From: Lytechinus variegatus
Lineage: Eukaryota > Echinodermata > Echinoidea > Temnopleuroida > Toxopneustidae
Reading direction: 5' to 3'
Length of the DNA stretch: 64,000 nt
Assembly (NCBI RefSeq): GCF_018143015.1
Contig: NC_054740.1
Location: 73,553,856-73,617,855, forward strand
Shown one piece after another: positions 1 through 11,381 of the stretch. The notes under the pieces were generated by a model that made no database searches, was not told where the DNA came from, and was given only the letters and a program-made list of their open reading frames with translations. The translations under genes and the position numbers were made by a program. Numbering within the stretch: position 1 is the stretch's first letter; the number at the start of each line of letters is the position of its first letter.

Positions 1-745
1 ATTCATCATGTGGACAAATTGAGGAATGTAGAATATCTAGTTTTGAGGAAAAGTAATCTCCCATAGAGTTTACACACAAAATGAGCCTAAATGACTTGCC
101 TCTATAAATTGCCAATTTTTCAGGATGATCCGTTTATTGAAATGAAAAATAAAGGCATCAATTCAGAGAGAGTAAGCCCTCAGCTACAACATATTGAAAA
201 TTGGATGAAAATTGACCAACATTTACAGAGTTAGAGTCATATTTGCATAATTATGATGTCATAACACGCAAAATTGAAATTTTGAGTTTCGACGCTATTT
301 TGATGATGTCATGATATACATGTAATTGAGGGTCAAATGAGACATATCTATGATTTATACTCGAAATAAGAAGATAAAAAATGGGGGTCCCTCTTCATTC
401 TGAATGGCAACAGTGAATTTTCAATACCATGTTTTTGCCCATATATGGCCTTTAGTTTAATAGAGCTCATGCGCACGTATGCTGAATACTTTAATGGATG
501 CTCAATTGCTCATTCCCTCATTAATGATCATAGAGAGCTGATCGAGGTATCAATTCGATCAGAACAGGATCAGAATTATATGAATTATATTATTAATTCA
601 GACACATACATGAAAAAACAGCGATTTTACTTTGCGTAACACCGCTACGCACTAAAATACGTGCGCACAAAATGTTGAAATGACCTGAAATGTATCCAAT
701 ATTAATCATAGGCAATTTTGGCGTGCAGCCGTGCACGTACGTGCA

Positions 746-1018
746 TCATGACCTTTGATGACATCTACATGTACAATTTCCAGCTTTACTCTCTGGAATT
801 CCGAATATGACAAGATTCTTTTGCCTATTCCGGTTCTCAAGGTCATCCAGCTTATTTGTAAGCCACTCATTTTCTTTTTCCACAATGTCAACCTCTTTCA
901 GGATCTTTTCTTCTACCTCAAAATCCAGACTCTGTATTTTTTCTTCCTGTTCTTTGATCTTTATTGTTAGTTTCTCAATCAAACTGTCAATTTTTATGTC
1001 CAGTCTGACTTCAAACAC
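746..1018 (-). pseudogene. LINE ORF1-like coiled-coil relic
   Basis: The minus-strand open frame gives about 90 residues. A heptad-rich, Glu/Lys-rich coiled coil is followed by LENRNRQKNLVIFGIPES. The pattern 'LENRsRrnNLvifGiPE' marks the coiled-coil to RNA-binding junction of many non-LTR retrotransposon ORF1-type proteins, and similar linkers occur in other retroelement-derived proteins. Only this fragment is open and the downstream part is missing, so it is a truncated relic rather than a gene. Confidence 0.6.
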
Positions 1019-1095
1019 CTTAAACCACTGTGCCCCCCCCCCAAAAAAAATTGTGGAAGTCTTCTTCTTCCTCTATCATTCCTTGTCGCATTGCG

Positions 1096-1412
1096 AACTG
1101 TCCCCATCTTGTTGCTGAATGAGCACGATTTCATGTGAGGGGGACAGTATCACAAGTATTGTATACTGTACTGTTGGAGCTATACCCACTGCGTGCAAAA
1201 CGAACTGAGTATCCCATATAGCACGGGGGCTGTATCACAAGTATAGCTTACTGTTGGAGCTTTCACCACTGCGTGCAAAATGAACTTTGCATCCCTTGGC
1301 ATAGGGACTGCATCACGAGTTATGTTGAAACTGTTGAAACTGTCCCCACTGCCGTGAAAATCAAAATTGATTTCCCGTAGAGTGGGGACTGTACCACGAC
1401 CACATATAGGGA
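1096..1412. repeat. Degenerate tandem repeat, ~80-90 bp unit
   Basis: Three to four diverged units share 'GGGGACTGTATCACAAGTAT', then 'CTGTTGGAGCT' and 'CCACTGCGTGCAAAA'. Units start near 1140, 1226, 1306 and 1385. It sits in the intron just upstream of the first visible prohibitin exon. Confidence 0.65.
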
Positions 1413-1706
1413 AAGAATCCAAGTGTGGTACACTGTGTGTTATCAATTCGCAAGCTACAGAGCTGTGCGCGAGTTGGGGCTGTGTTCTGGAGAAAGGAAG
1501 TGATTTTTATGCATTCTGGTACCGGTAGGCGTGATTCTAATAATATCCATTTTTTTATATGACGATTATGCCAAAAAATTATATCCAACTTTACAAGAAA
1601 ATATGTAAATTTTTGAAAATTTACCTTTGAATTTATATTTCAGCTGAATTTTAGCCATGCTGTAATTGTATGTTAACACTTTTCCTTCCGCTCCCCTTCC
1701 TCGCAG

Positions 1707-4650
1707 TCGATGCTGGACACAGAGCTGTCATCTTTGACCGATTTGCAGGAGTGAAGGATTATGTTATGGGAGAGGGAACACATTTTCTCATCCCCCTTGT
1801 CCAGAGACCTATCATCTATGACTGTAGGAGTCGACCAAGAAATGTACCCGTCACTACTGGTAGTAAAGGTGAGTGTTGATTCTTAATGGTTAGCCTGTAC
1901 ATTCTCTAGTTCAAAGCTTGTGTCTAGATGTGAGGAGTAGAACATAAATTCATCTGAGACTGATTAAATAGTGTGCATAATGTGTATAATTGTGAGAACT
2001 CATAATTTTTTGTTTTATTTCATTTGCTGAAATGTGTGAACATATTGGAAGAAACTCCCATCACAACCCGGTTTTCTTCTGGGTCTGAACATGGAGCAAA
2101 ATGGCTTGCACACCAAAATAAGCATACAAGCTTTATCGGGTGCACAGGATTACTCAATTTCAGGAACACTAACCTGCCTTGTTTGTGTGTAGGAATTGAT
2201 ACAAAATTTCAGGAAATTTTGTAGACTTCAGAAGCATACAATGTAAGAAATGTTTGAATTGAAAATCCATTTGTAATTGTTTTGCATATTTTCATGGCTC
2301 TGTTCGCGCTCATTTCATTTTTCTCCATGCTGTAGATCTGCAGAATGTGAACATCACTCTTCGTATCCTGTTCCGGCCAATAGTTTCTGAACTTCCCAAG
2401 CTCTATGTCAACCTTGGTGAAGACTACGATGACAGAGTCCTTCCGTCTATCACCAATGAAGTTCTTAAAGCAGTTGTGGTAAGCGACCCTGAAGAGATAC
2501 ATGTAGTAGGGAGATTTAGATTTGTGGCACACATTCTCTGACGTTATTTGGCAAAAAGTGTTGCTACATGTATTCTCTTACGCAAGATATTTTATCTTTT
2601 TTCTTCTTAGATTGTTCTTTGGACCTGATGTTGCCATTATAAAATGATCATCTCCCTTATTTCTCAATATGCTTCTGGGCCCATCTATCATCCTCTCGAA
2701 TTTCTAATGCACTCCCCTGAAACACATCATATACAGCTAAAGCTGCATAATTAATGATATCATAGAGCTATAGCTCCATGATGATATCATACGTAATTGT
2801 ACTTTCTGAATGTCCTTGATATCAATCATAAATGATGCTTTACCACGCACAACTAAGCAAAACTTTTTGTTTAACCATGGAGCTATTAATAGCTATGGTT
2901 TAATCATATATGCGCATTGTCTCTGCAGGCAGGCGAGCCTATAGTCTCAGACGTTTTCAGATGGTGACAGCGTCAAAATCATTGAATGAACTTTGTATAT
3001 GTTGTGGTATCAACATTGACATAGTTTCAAAATAGTGTCATAGTACTGTATCATAACTTTTTTCATATTTTCAGGCTCAGTTTGATGCTGGAGAGCTGAT
3101 CACACAGAGAGAAGTTGTATCACAAAGGGTCAATGAGGAACTTGTTGAAAGAGCACACCAGTTTGGAATCATTTGTGATGATATCGCATTGGTAAGTAGT
3201 GCGTAGTTTGGATCTATGAAAGTAGGTTTACAAGGTTGCACAATTTCCATTGTTCATTCTGCATTCTGTCTGTAGCCCTAGAATGGCTGGATTAGTGGGA
3301 GGAGGGGAACCAATGTACCCTCAGCATTTTCTGCGTCAATGCTGTACAGACATACATTTTGTTGTCAGACCAGAACCAGCTCCGAAACAAGATATTGTTT
3401 AAAAAGTCAATGTATTTAGTGTTCTTACCTTATTTTTAAAAACATATTTCACTCTCAATTTGCTAAAATTAAGTAATAGTCTCAGGCGCCGCTTTTTCCT
3501 GCGGCGGCGGGGTCAACATTGAAATGTTAAGTTTTTGATATGTCATCCGGATCTAGTTCATGAAACTTTGATAGAAGAGTAATCAAGTATCACTGAACAT
3601 CCTGCCTGAGTTTGAGGTCACATGATTAAGGTCAAATCTTAGTTAAGGTCAATGGACCTAGTATTTCATTATGGATGGTGTTTTTGGTGAAGAGCTATTC
3701 TTTGTTTTCAAACCCAGCAATGTATTGAATTGTGTTATGCAGGCAAGACTGCCAGATGCATTACACTTGTTTCAGCTTAATCTGCCACAATTTGTCTTGT
3801 GGCAGGTCATTGATGAATGTAGGTTCGTATTGTAGTTCTAACAGTGCTATATGAAGTATCGAGAAGATGCATTTAACAGTGATATTTTTCCTTCTTCAGA
3901 CCCATCTGACGTTTGGTCGTGAGTTCACCCAGGCTGTTGAGATGAAGCAGGTTGCTCAGCAAGAAGCAGAGAGGGCGAGGTTCCTTGTAGAGAAGGTAAG
4001 AGGCCTATTCTTGTCTGATTGTAATTGAATTAATTCAGGGTTGGTTCGCAAGCAATGACAGGCCGTCATCCGAGTTAACTGTCAGTTATACGTTCTTCTC
4101 AGCCAATCAAAATGACAGAAAGTTTGCAGATGATAAATGTTCATGACACCTATGTTTAATGGGGAACTGTCCTCCAAGGATCTCAGCCAAACATTGAATA
4201 CTAAAGTACCAGCCTTTGTACACCAGCAAACAACAGCTTCCAGTTTGCTTGTCTGTGCCACTCCTAAGCTACCCTTGGTGCACTGCTTGCTGTACCCATA
4301 CCATGAGGTGCACATACAAAGATTCCCAAAGAAAGATGAATCATGATTTTGTTGTACTTTATTTTTTCAGTCTCAGACGTATCTTTATTCTGTGAGAATT
4401 GTTCACTTCCCAATTTGATCTCATTTCTCTGACATAGGCTGAGCACCAGAAGCAGGCTGCCATTACCACCGCAGAGGGAGACTCCATCGCTGCCTCACTC
4501 CTCTCCAAAGCCTTTGCCAACGCAGGCAACGGTCTCATTGAGCTGAGGAAGCTGGAAGCTGCTGAGGACATCGCCTATCAGATGTCAAGATCACGTAATG
4601 TCTCCTACCTACCACAAGGTCAACAGACGTTACTTAGCCTTCCTCAGTGA
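1707..4650 (+). CDS. PHB1: Prohibitin-1 (five 3' exons; 5' end outside window)
   Basis: Coding exons: 1707-1868, 2336-2478, 3075-3191, 3900-3995 and 4438-4650 (TGA at 4648-4650). All introns are GT-AG and splice phases agree (TC|, G|AT, then phase 0). The visible protein is about 242 residues. It begins [13 protein letters not shown], runs through [42 protein letters not shown], and [14 protein letters not shown], and ends [15 protein letters not shown]. This is the SPFH/Band-7 domain followed by the Gln/Glu/Ala-rich coiled coil ([17 protein letters not shown]) and the conserved C-terminal tail. Full-length family members are about 272 aa, so roughly 29 N-terminal residues, the inner-membrane anchor, are missing. 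Prohibitin-1 forms ring complexes with prohibitin-2 in the mitochondrial inner membrane, scaffolding respiratory-chain and protease complexes. The last exon carries TYLP/SYLP-type residues and no frameshift is seen, so the gene looks functional. The 708-bp intron 3192-3899 holds a mobile repeat. Confidence 0.96.
3477..3770 (+). mobile_element. Short copy of minisatellite-bearing, Helentron-like repeat in prohibitin intron
   Basis: It starts 'TCTCAGGCGCCGC' followed by a GCGGCGGCGGGG run. One internal unit follows (GTTCATGAAACTT, AATCAAGTATCACTGAACAT, GGTCACATGATTAAGGTCAA). It ends with 'ATGCAGGCAAGA' and 'CACTTGT'. The same ends and unit recur at 46591-47519, where five units are present. The first ~20 bases of the 5' end (ACCTGCATAGCAGAGTGAGA) are lost here. 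Confidence 0.65.
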
Positions 4651-4835
4651 TAGCTTATTGTAATCCCATAATCCTATACATATAAAATCAGATTTGATGT
4701 ACTTGACAAAGCCCTCCCAACAAGATTGATTCCATAATCTTGAGTAAGCTTGGCTTTATATGGAATGGAGATGTAAATTTCAAAAGCACTAATGAAGCAT
4801 TGGTATTCTTTTGAGTGAAGATATCTAGGACATTG

Positions 4836-4841
4836 AATAAA
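4836..4841 (+). terminator. Possible poly(A) signal for prohibitin
   Basis: This is the first AATAAA hexamer after the prohibitin stop codon, about 185 bases into the 3' UTR. No clear G/T-rich downstream element was identified, so use of this site is an inference. Confidence 0.3.
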
Positions 4842-5517
4842 ACCCTTGAGGGTCTTTTGGCTCTTTTATATGATAAATATCAGTTTCCATATGCATGAGA
4901 TTCACAGCCATTTTAGGCTTGGAATTAACATTAAATATATTTTCTTCATCTGTCAATTCTAACTATTTGTGTGACCAATTATCAAATGATACAATGCATA
5001 CATAAATTTCATTCGGAAATTTTGTTAACAGTATTTTGACCTATTGTACATGATAATCACTTCCAGGCTTTTGGAGACATTTCTACTGTACATTCAATAT
5101 TTAGTGCTATAGCTGTTTGTTGTTCTTGATTTTTCTTATATCCAGTGATAATTTTGGGAGAATGTTTTAAGATGGATAGCACTCTGTGTAACATCATCCA
5201 GGGGGTGTTATATAGATAGTAAACCATTAGGCAATATTGAATTAGACATGGGTCTCTCTTCATATCATTTTTATCCATAGTGGATCCATATCTCATCTTT
5301 GCCTTCATAATACATTGAGAAGGATACAGTTCCTAACATTTTATTGATGTACCGGTATTCTATATTGGAAAGAAGATGTTTGTTACCTTTGTATTGCCAT
5401 GAAACTGATTATGTGACTTCTATTTGGAATTTACAGATTCACTGAGATGTGTATAAAATGTAAACTAATGATCAATTGTATATAGTTCCCTTTGTTGTTA
5501 TTTTGTTGTATAACTCA

Positions 5518-5700
5518 TTGGCCCGAATTCACAAAAGTTGGTTTTGAAAACCCACGGTTGAGTCCATGGTTTTAATGCAGATTTCCTGTATAAATTACGC
5601 TTAATTTACCGCGTATCGGGCGCGTGTATAAAACATGTCCAATGCTGATGCGCGCATTTGTCACAGTGCGCCAAATTGACGCCTGTTACCATGGTTAGAT
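5518..5700. repeat. Half of a GGCCCGAATTCAC-ended MITE
   Basis: It begins 'GGCCCGAATTCACAAAAG', the same terminus as the complete short element at 28206-28310. No matching GTGAATTCGGGCC right end is found before the hairpin at 5709, so it is a truncated or diverged copy. Confidence 0.5.
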
Positions 5701-5708
5701 ACGCTATT

Positions 5709-5751
5709 TTATTCATGAGTCCACTGTTTGAAGAGTGGACTCATGAATAAA
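5709..5751. repeat. Perfect hairpin with a third half-site
   Basis: 'TTTATTCATGAGTCCACT' is followed after 8 bases by its exact reverse complement AGTGGACTCATGAATAAA. A third, one-mismatch half-site (AGTGGACTAATGAATAAA) follows to about 5772. It is probably the centre or end of a foldback element. Confidence 0.75.
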
Positions 5752-5772
5752 AACAGTGGACTAATGAATAAA

Positions 5773-6826
5773 ATAGGTGTAGGTTTTCGTCGGGGAGGGG
5801 CTACTTCCCCTACCAAGGCTGGACGCAGGCTTGGTGGTGCCCCCAAAGTTTCATGAAATAAAGTCTTGTCCCGTACACATGCTCTTTTTAAATACAGTAC
5901 TGTAGAGCTTAGGGAGAGGAGAGAAAAAGACAAATTACAAGAAGAGGAAAAAGGAGACTGGGGTTAGAGGAAAACGGATAAGAAATAAAATGAGGAGGAG
6001 AAAATAGAACGAGGGAATGGAATGAAAAGTATAAAAAAGAATCGATGAGTGGAGTCGAAGAAGGAGGAGGAGAAGTAGGGGAGAGAGATGGATGACCAGG
6101 GGCGTAACAGGCGTCGCGAGAAGTATATTGACTTGAACACTGGAATTTTATGCCCCATGTGAACAGATAATTTAATTATCTCAGTCACCAGTCTTACTGC
6201 GAGAGCGTAACGCGAGCGAAATTTTGAATTCTATGTAATGACCTAAAAGATTTATGTCGACATATATTATTGGGAGTTAATAGAGAATTGATGAGAAAAT
6301 TTTCAAACTTTAAGTTAACGAACGAAAAAGCTTTTTTTGAGCTCTTTAAAGCTTTGATAGGATGCGTATGACACCATTTACTACACATCTTTTTTTCTTC
6401 AAAATTTCGGGGGTGGGGAGCAAGTGGGTGCCAACTCACTGGAGGCAAATCCCCCTTGGTGCCGTAACTGGTCCGGGGCGAGTGCCCGGAACCTCGTGAT
6501 GTTTTCAAACATTGCAGATGGCCACTATTTATCAATCCGCTGGTACACACACAACACATAACTTCAAAGCAGTTGCGGATAATGATAATAACAAAAAGAA
6601 TAATAACGAAATATTTTGAGGCAGCACAACATAGCAAAAATATAATGTGGTAGAATTTGTAAAAAGTCACCACGAGCGAAGCGAGCCAGAAAAATTTGCC
6701 ATTTTATAAAATGATTTTGAAATTAAATTCTAAATAATTATGTGATAGAAGCTATGGAAATTTACGGTAAATCTAGCAGGCGTAAAGCTTTCCTTTTATT
6801 ATTATACTTATATAGGTTATGATCGA
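5773..6826. other. Gene-free stretch with a truncated interspersed repeat
   Basis: No exon is recognised. A hAT-like terminus (CAGGGGCGTAAC) begins near 6098 and is followed by 'GCGAGAGCGTAACGCGAGCG'-type sequence to about 6680. No matching right terminus was found. The open frames here are chance frames in A+T-rich repeat DNA. Confidence 0.4.
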
Positions 6827-8915
6827 TATATACACAACAAAAAAGTAAGTCCCCCTTAAACAAACATCAATGATTTCCCAACCAATGCGAGTTTTTAGTA
6901 CATTTTTATATGAGCGTGTAGGTAATTTTATAAGCTACCCTCTGAGTAAATGCTGTGGACTTATTTTGCATCATGCTTCAGTGAGCACCGTCAGAAGGCA
7001 AAAATGTCACTTTTCAAAAGTCACAAGCCAAATATGACTTTGATTCCATTTTACTGGAACTAATTCCACATTCTTATCATGAAAAATAGTCAGAAGGCTG
7101 GTAAAAGGTACTTTCTAAAGTACGATACAATTTTTTTCGGCTAAATTTCACGGTTGAATAAACACAAGTCCAAATTTGCAATAATTCGATTTTTTTTACA
7201 CATTTATATCAGTAAGTATGAAAGAATATGATGACAGTTATTTTTGGGAAGAGTATCTTCAACAATATTCATCGTTTCACGGTTCAATGAATATTTGATA
7301 AAAACAAAAAATACGATTTTCAAATATCATAGGCAAGTATTGTTTCATTTTGGTAACTGAAAATGATTTTTTTCTCAACTTTTTCGTTATGTTTACGACC
7401 ATTTAACATGCTTCAATGATTCAAAGGCGTTTAATTAAACATGAATGAACATGTGGAATGTGATGCTCTCTTTTTTACGTTATTGGAAAAAATACAATTT
7501 GTAACTATGGATATCTGTTAAAAACCTCCTTGCATAGTTCATTTGATTTGATTTTCATAAAAATCACGATGTTTCATGCATCAGTGAGCACACAATATTC
7601 GAAAATTATGCAAATGAGAAGAAATTTCAAAGCCTTGGCCCCACTCTGTGCCGTGTTGAATGATTATTTTGGTGTGCGCGCCTTTTGGATAGTGTTACTC
7701 TGAAGCCATGTGCGAAGTTTCATGAAATAACTGTTTGCAGAAGTAGCAAAAAAGTCCATGACCTCATTTCATATTTGTGAAAATTTTGACTTCTTCTTCT
7801 CTCATAGACTTGTGTACATTATGGGTGCATATGTTTAAGAATAAGTAACCCCTCATTCAATATGGTGGAACTTTTTTTCAAGACTGTCTTTAGCAATGTC
7901 ATTTGGCAGTAATGTTTATCAACCTATGGGCAGAATTCTGTGCAAAAATGAAATCGATAGGTTTATTCATGGATGAGTGAGCACGCATCAAAGTGGGAAA
8001 ATTGGTATTTTCAATGTCACAGACTCATTTTAAAGGGTAATAAAGTGAATATTGAGGGCAAATTCGGTTTCAAATGTTTTTGTTTTATCATCCATCATTT
8101 CTATCACCACACATTTTCCGAACTTAAAACATTTTCATGGTTGAGCGAGCACATTCGAAAACTTACGAATGAATACTCTTTATACGGCATAAATGTATTC
8201 TTTTCGTAACAATTTCTCATGATCAGTTTAATTTATGGGCAAATTAGTGGTGGACCCAGAATTTTGAAATGGGGGAGGGGCCTATAATCGGGGGAGCCAC
8301 CAACATTTTCAAATTTTAACATGATCTAGCAAGTTGTAAAGGATACTACCATAACCCCCTATGAATATGATGATACGTCACAATACAGGGGCCGCGGAAC
8401 AGTTTTCAAAGTGGGGGGGGGGGGTAGCTGAGCCAAAAGTGGAAGGGTGGGGGCTGACCATGCAAAAAATCACAATCGTATGGTCATTTTTACATTTTTG
8501 TACATACTTTTTGAAAAAAAGTTGGAGGGGGGCTGAACCACCTTCCCCGCTTTCTCAGCCCCTGCAATACAATGTGCTCACTCAACCATGAACATACCAT
8601 ATCAAAATTGTGTGTGGAGTGGCTAAATGATGGATAGTAAACCAGTCTAACGCCATAAATTCACCTAAAAAACAACTTTTGTCCAACATTGTATTTGCGC
8701 AATCTGAAACGCGACTCTTGTGACTTTCAAAAATGGTCATTTTTAATTCAATATTTGCTTGCTCATGCATGACTCAACCGATCAATCTCGTATTTTTCAG
8801 GAGTTGCCTAATGAGTGTAGAAAACCACCTACGAAATATCATATCTCAAAATAATTCCGTTCAAAGGTTACAGCAATTTGATTAAGGGGGACTTACTTTT
8901 TTTGTTGTGTATATA
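6827..8915. mobile_element. 2.1-kb non-autonomous DNA transposon with ~35-bp terminal inverted repeats
   Basis: The left end reads TATATACACAACAAAAAA then GTAAGTCCCCCTTAA. The right end is its inverse, ending GTTGTGTATATA, with one extra A. The outer TA pairs would suit a TA target duplication of Tc1/mariner type, but cannot be separated from the repeat itself. The interior has no open transposase. It has several copies of a motif close to TTCATGGWTGAGTGAGCAC: at 6971, 7572, 7966 and 8133 direct, and at 8574 and about 8757 inverted. A second MITE (8384-8573) is inserted near its right end. Confidence 0.75.
8384..8573. mobile_element. MITE with GGGGCCGCGGAAC terminus, copy 1
   Basis: It begins AGGGGCCGCGGAACAGTTTT, followed by a poly-G run, and ends CTTTCTCAGCCCCT. 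The interior (CTGACCATGCAAAAAATCAC, TTTTTGTACA, TTTTTGAAAAAAAG) matches 11595-11755. CAATAC flanks both ends, a likely target duplication. The copy is inserted in the 2.1-kb element. Confidence 0.65.
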
Positions 8916-9937
8916 AACCTTACCTTGGCTAAGGATTTTTTTTTGTTGTCCTAGTTACGACCATTATTACATAAAATTTAGCAAGCTTATAATTATAGAC
9001 GCCATCCACCTTTATTCCCGTTCTTTATATTTTTCAATTTTAAGCAGCCCGGTCATGTTATTAAGGTTTCTCTTTCTAGTCCCTTTTTTTCATATTCTGA
9101 TTTTTCAATTTAGCTTTTGGCTCTACCTTCATTTCCCGTTTCTTTTTGCCTCTTTTACCCATTTTCCCGCCATTCTTGCCTGTTCCATTGAGACATATCT
9201 TTTCACTTTTTTTAATATCCTCTCTTGCTAATAATGCTAATGTATTAGTATTTCAGGGTATTTTGTACTTTCTCAAATATCCTTTCGTTCCTCTTCCCGC
9301 TTTCCTTCCATTTTCGCTATTCATGCTTTTTCTTTTTGTCACTTCCTGTTCATTTTTTCTCTTTTCCTTTCCCTTTCTCCCTTTTCTCTTTATCCAGTTC
9401 TTTTTTTTATGTTCCAGGTGAAATCGGCCAGGGTAACTAGAAAGAGAAAAGGAAAGAAATAACCTTCTTGAAAGATACAAATTCGTTCATTTCCAGGAAT
9501 TTATCTCCATTTACAAAAAAATGCTCTAATTTATATTCGACCTTTAGGCCTAAATGCAAAGATAATTGAAACAAACAAAAATCATTTCTCGCACAACACA
9601 ACTTTGTAAATTAAATTTACCGTACATGAATAAATTGTATCAATGTTGTTGGGTCAAAGCAAAAACATCTCGCTTAGATGAATACTAAAGTTTATAGCGT
9701 GACAAGCAAACTCCGACTTTTTATAATGTGTTCATTAAAAAAAAATCTCCATAAATATGCTGTAATACCACCTTTTCAAGAGAATAAATGCGATCGTAAA
9801 AAAAGAAAGCATAGAAGAACCATGGAGCTATTAATAGCTCTATGGAAGAACTTTGGGGTTTCGATTTGATTCGACTTCTCATCAGAGTGGTAGGCCCTAC
9901 TAAAATTATGTGTGCGGGATCGATAATTTCTTCACCA
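8916..9937. other. Gene-free, pyrimidine-rich then A+T-rich stretch
   Basis: No exon is recognised. Long C/T-biased tracts (about 9120-9420) create the apparent Leu/Phe-rich frames. 'CCATGGAGCTATTAATAGCT' at about 9820 also occurs at about 2875, marking a short dispersed repeat. Confidence 0.4.
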
Positions 9938-11060
9938 GGGGCGGATCCAGCTTTCGCCAATAAGGGGGGGGGGGTATATTCTATCTATGTGCACTTTTTG
10001 CAACCGTGAACATCATGGGTATACTTATTATCTGAACAATATTGATGCGAGCACAAAACGCGAGCTGAAATTTTTTGATATTCTGACCTCAAATTTGGAA
10101 AATCTATGTTTTAGGGGTAATCAACAATATGTCAACATTCTATGCGAGCGCAAAGCGAGAGATGAAAATTTTTGATATTCTGATTTCAAGTTTAGACATT
10201 CGAGTAAGCATTTTTGGTAATCATGAACTGGATGAGTATCTAACAAAACATCTCATGCGAGCGCGAAAAAATTTGGATATTCTGACCTAAAATTTTCATT
10301 TTTTAAACACTTTGGTAGTCATGAACTGAATGGGCATCTCACCATATGAATTTGATGCGAGCAAACATGAATTTGGCGCCCCCGATCAAACATCAAATTG
10401 TAGCCCTGAAGGTCGAATATGAATTTTGCGCCCTTAGGTTGCACGTGAATTTGGCGCCCCATTACAAAGATCGGCCTTGGTATATAACATCAATTCGGCG
10501 CCCCTATGTTGAATTTCTATTCAGGGTCTCGCTATGTCGAACGTTACTTCGGCGCCCCTTGGTCAGATATCAATTCGGCGCCCCTCTCCCCTAGGTTGAA
10601 CATCAATTCGGCGCCTCTATGTCAAACTTCAATTAGACGCCCTCCCCCGTCGAACATAAATTCGGCGCCCCCTATATGAACTCAATTGTGCGCCCCTAGG
10701 TCGAACATCAATTCAGCGCTCCCTCGGTTGAATTTCAATTCGGCGCCCCTAAAGTATGTCGAACGTATGTCGAATGTTGGCACCTCTAGGTAGAACATCA
10801 ATTTGGTGCTCCCTCCCCCAGATTGAACATCAATTCGGAGCCCCTATATCGATCATCAATTCTGCGCCGCTAAGTAGAACATCAATTCGGCGCACCCCCC
10901 TCCCTCTACTTTTTTTCCTTCTCTCTTTCTCTCCCACCTTTTTCTTGTCTTCTCCCCATTTTTTTCTTCCTTTTCTTTCCCTCTTTTTTCCTCTTTTTGG
11001 CGCCCCCTTTTTCGCCTACCTAGGGCTACCGTCCACGAAAGCGTCCATCCCCCCCCCATA
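9938..11060 (+). mobile_element. Interspersed element with hAT-like 5' end and internal minisatellite
   Basis: The left end, CAGGGGCGGATCCAGC, resembles termini of hAT-type elements. It is followed by poly-G, then three cassettes near 10045, 10145 and 10256 of the form GCGAGC...CGCGAGCTGAAA followed by TTTTTGATATTCTGAC. The 30-bp minisatellite follows. The right terminus is uncertain; sequence resembling the element stops near the C-run at 11049-11058. Confidence 0.45.
10365..10910 (+). repeat. Minisatellite, ~30-bp unit, about 17 diverged copies
   Basis: The unit is close to TCGAACATCAATTCGGCG followed by CCCCTAGG. Copies vary by point changes and small indels, and several carry extra CTCCC. 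The array occupies the right half of the element starting at 9938. Open frames through it are incidental. Confidence 0.85.
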
Positions 11061-11348
11061 ATATGCGCATGCTGTGGTAGCTCAAAAATTCATTTTTAGG
11101 TCGTGTCTTCAATCACGTTAATTGAATTGACGCATCCTTCTGAGGGGTTTATATCCCCCGATATTCTTTTCTATTATTGTTTGGGCTGACGGAGGTTTTA
11201 ACTACTTGTATCGAACTCATTGATGATAAAATAGAATATGTATATATTAATGACGTCAAAAAGAAATCCACTCCTCAGCCCAGGCGGTCGTTAACAAGTG
11301 GGAAAGTTTCTGCGCGTGCTGTTCGATATTGACAGGTAGGTAGGGAGG

Positions 11349-11355
11349 TATAAAA
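11349..11355 (+). promoter_or_regulatory. TATA box of a candidate core promoter
   Basis: TATAAAA is followed 31 bases later by an initiator-like TCAGTT (11380-11385, A at 11382). The spacing of about 33 from the first T of the box to the start base fits metazoan TATA/Inr promoters. The box lies just upstream of a stretch that ends in a strong splice donor. Confidence 0.5.
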
Positions 11356-11381
11356 TGCCGATAGAGAGTTGATGCATTTTC

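Larger units (their letters stand above)
1..1706. other. Non-coding stretch upstream of first visible prohibitin exon (intron)
   Basis: No exon is recognised here. The first visible prohibitin exon starts mid-codon at 1707, so this DNA is read as the 3' part of the preceding intron. The exon with the start codon, expected to encode about 29 N-terminal residues including the membrane anchor, was looked for and not found, so it probably lies before the window. The stretch holds a LINE ORF1-like relic (746-1018, minus), poly-C/poly-A at 1026-1050, and a degenerate tandem repeat (1096-1412). The first 740 bases show nothing recognisable. Confidence 0.6.

Noticed and set aside
445..639. 64-codon open frame
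   Set aside because: No conserved sequence, poor start context, and position inside an intron; probably chance.
5964..6673. Minus-strand frames of 74 and 159 codons
   Set aside because: They overlap an interspersed repeat (GCGAGCG-type), with biased Ser/Phe composition and no family resemblance.
9146..9421. 91-codon Leu/Phe/Pro-rich frame that could pass as a membrane protein
   Set aside because: It is produced by a C/T-rich low-complexity tract, and the opposite strand is equally open.
10346..11061. Open frames of 82 and 101 codons across the minisatellite
   Set aside because: The units vary in length without keeping frame; the frames are incidental.
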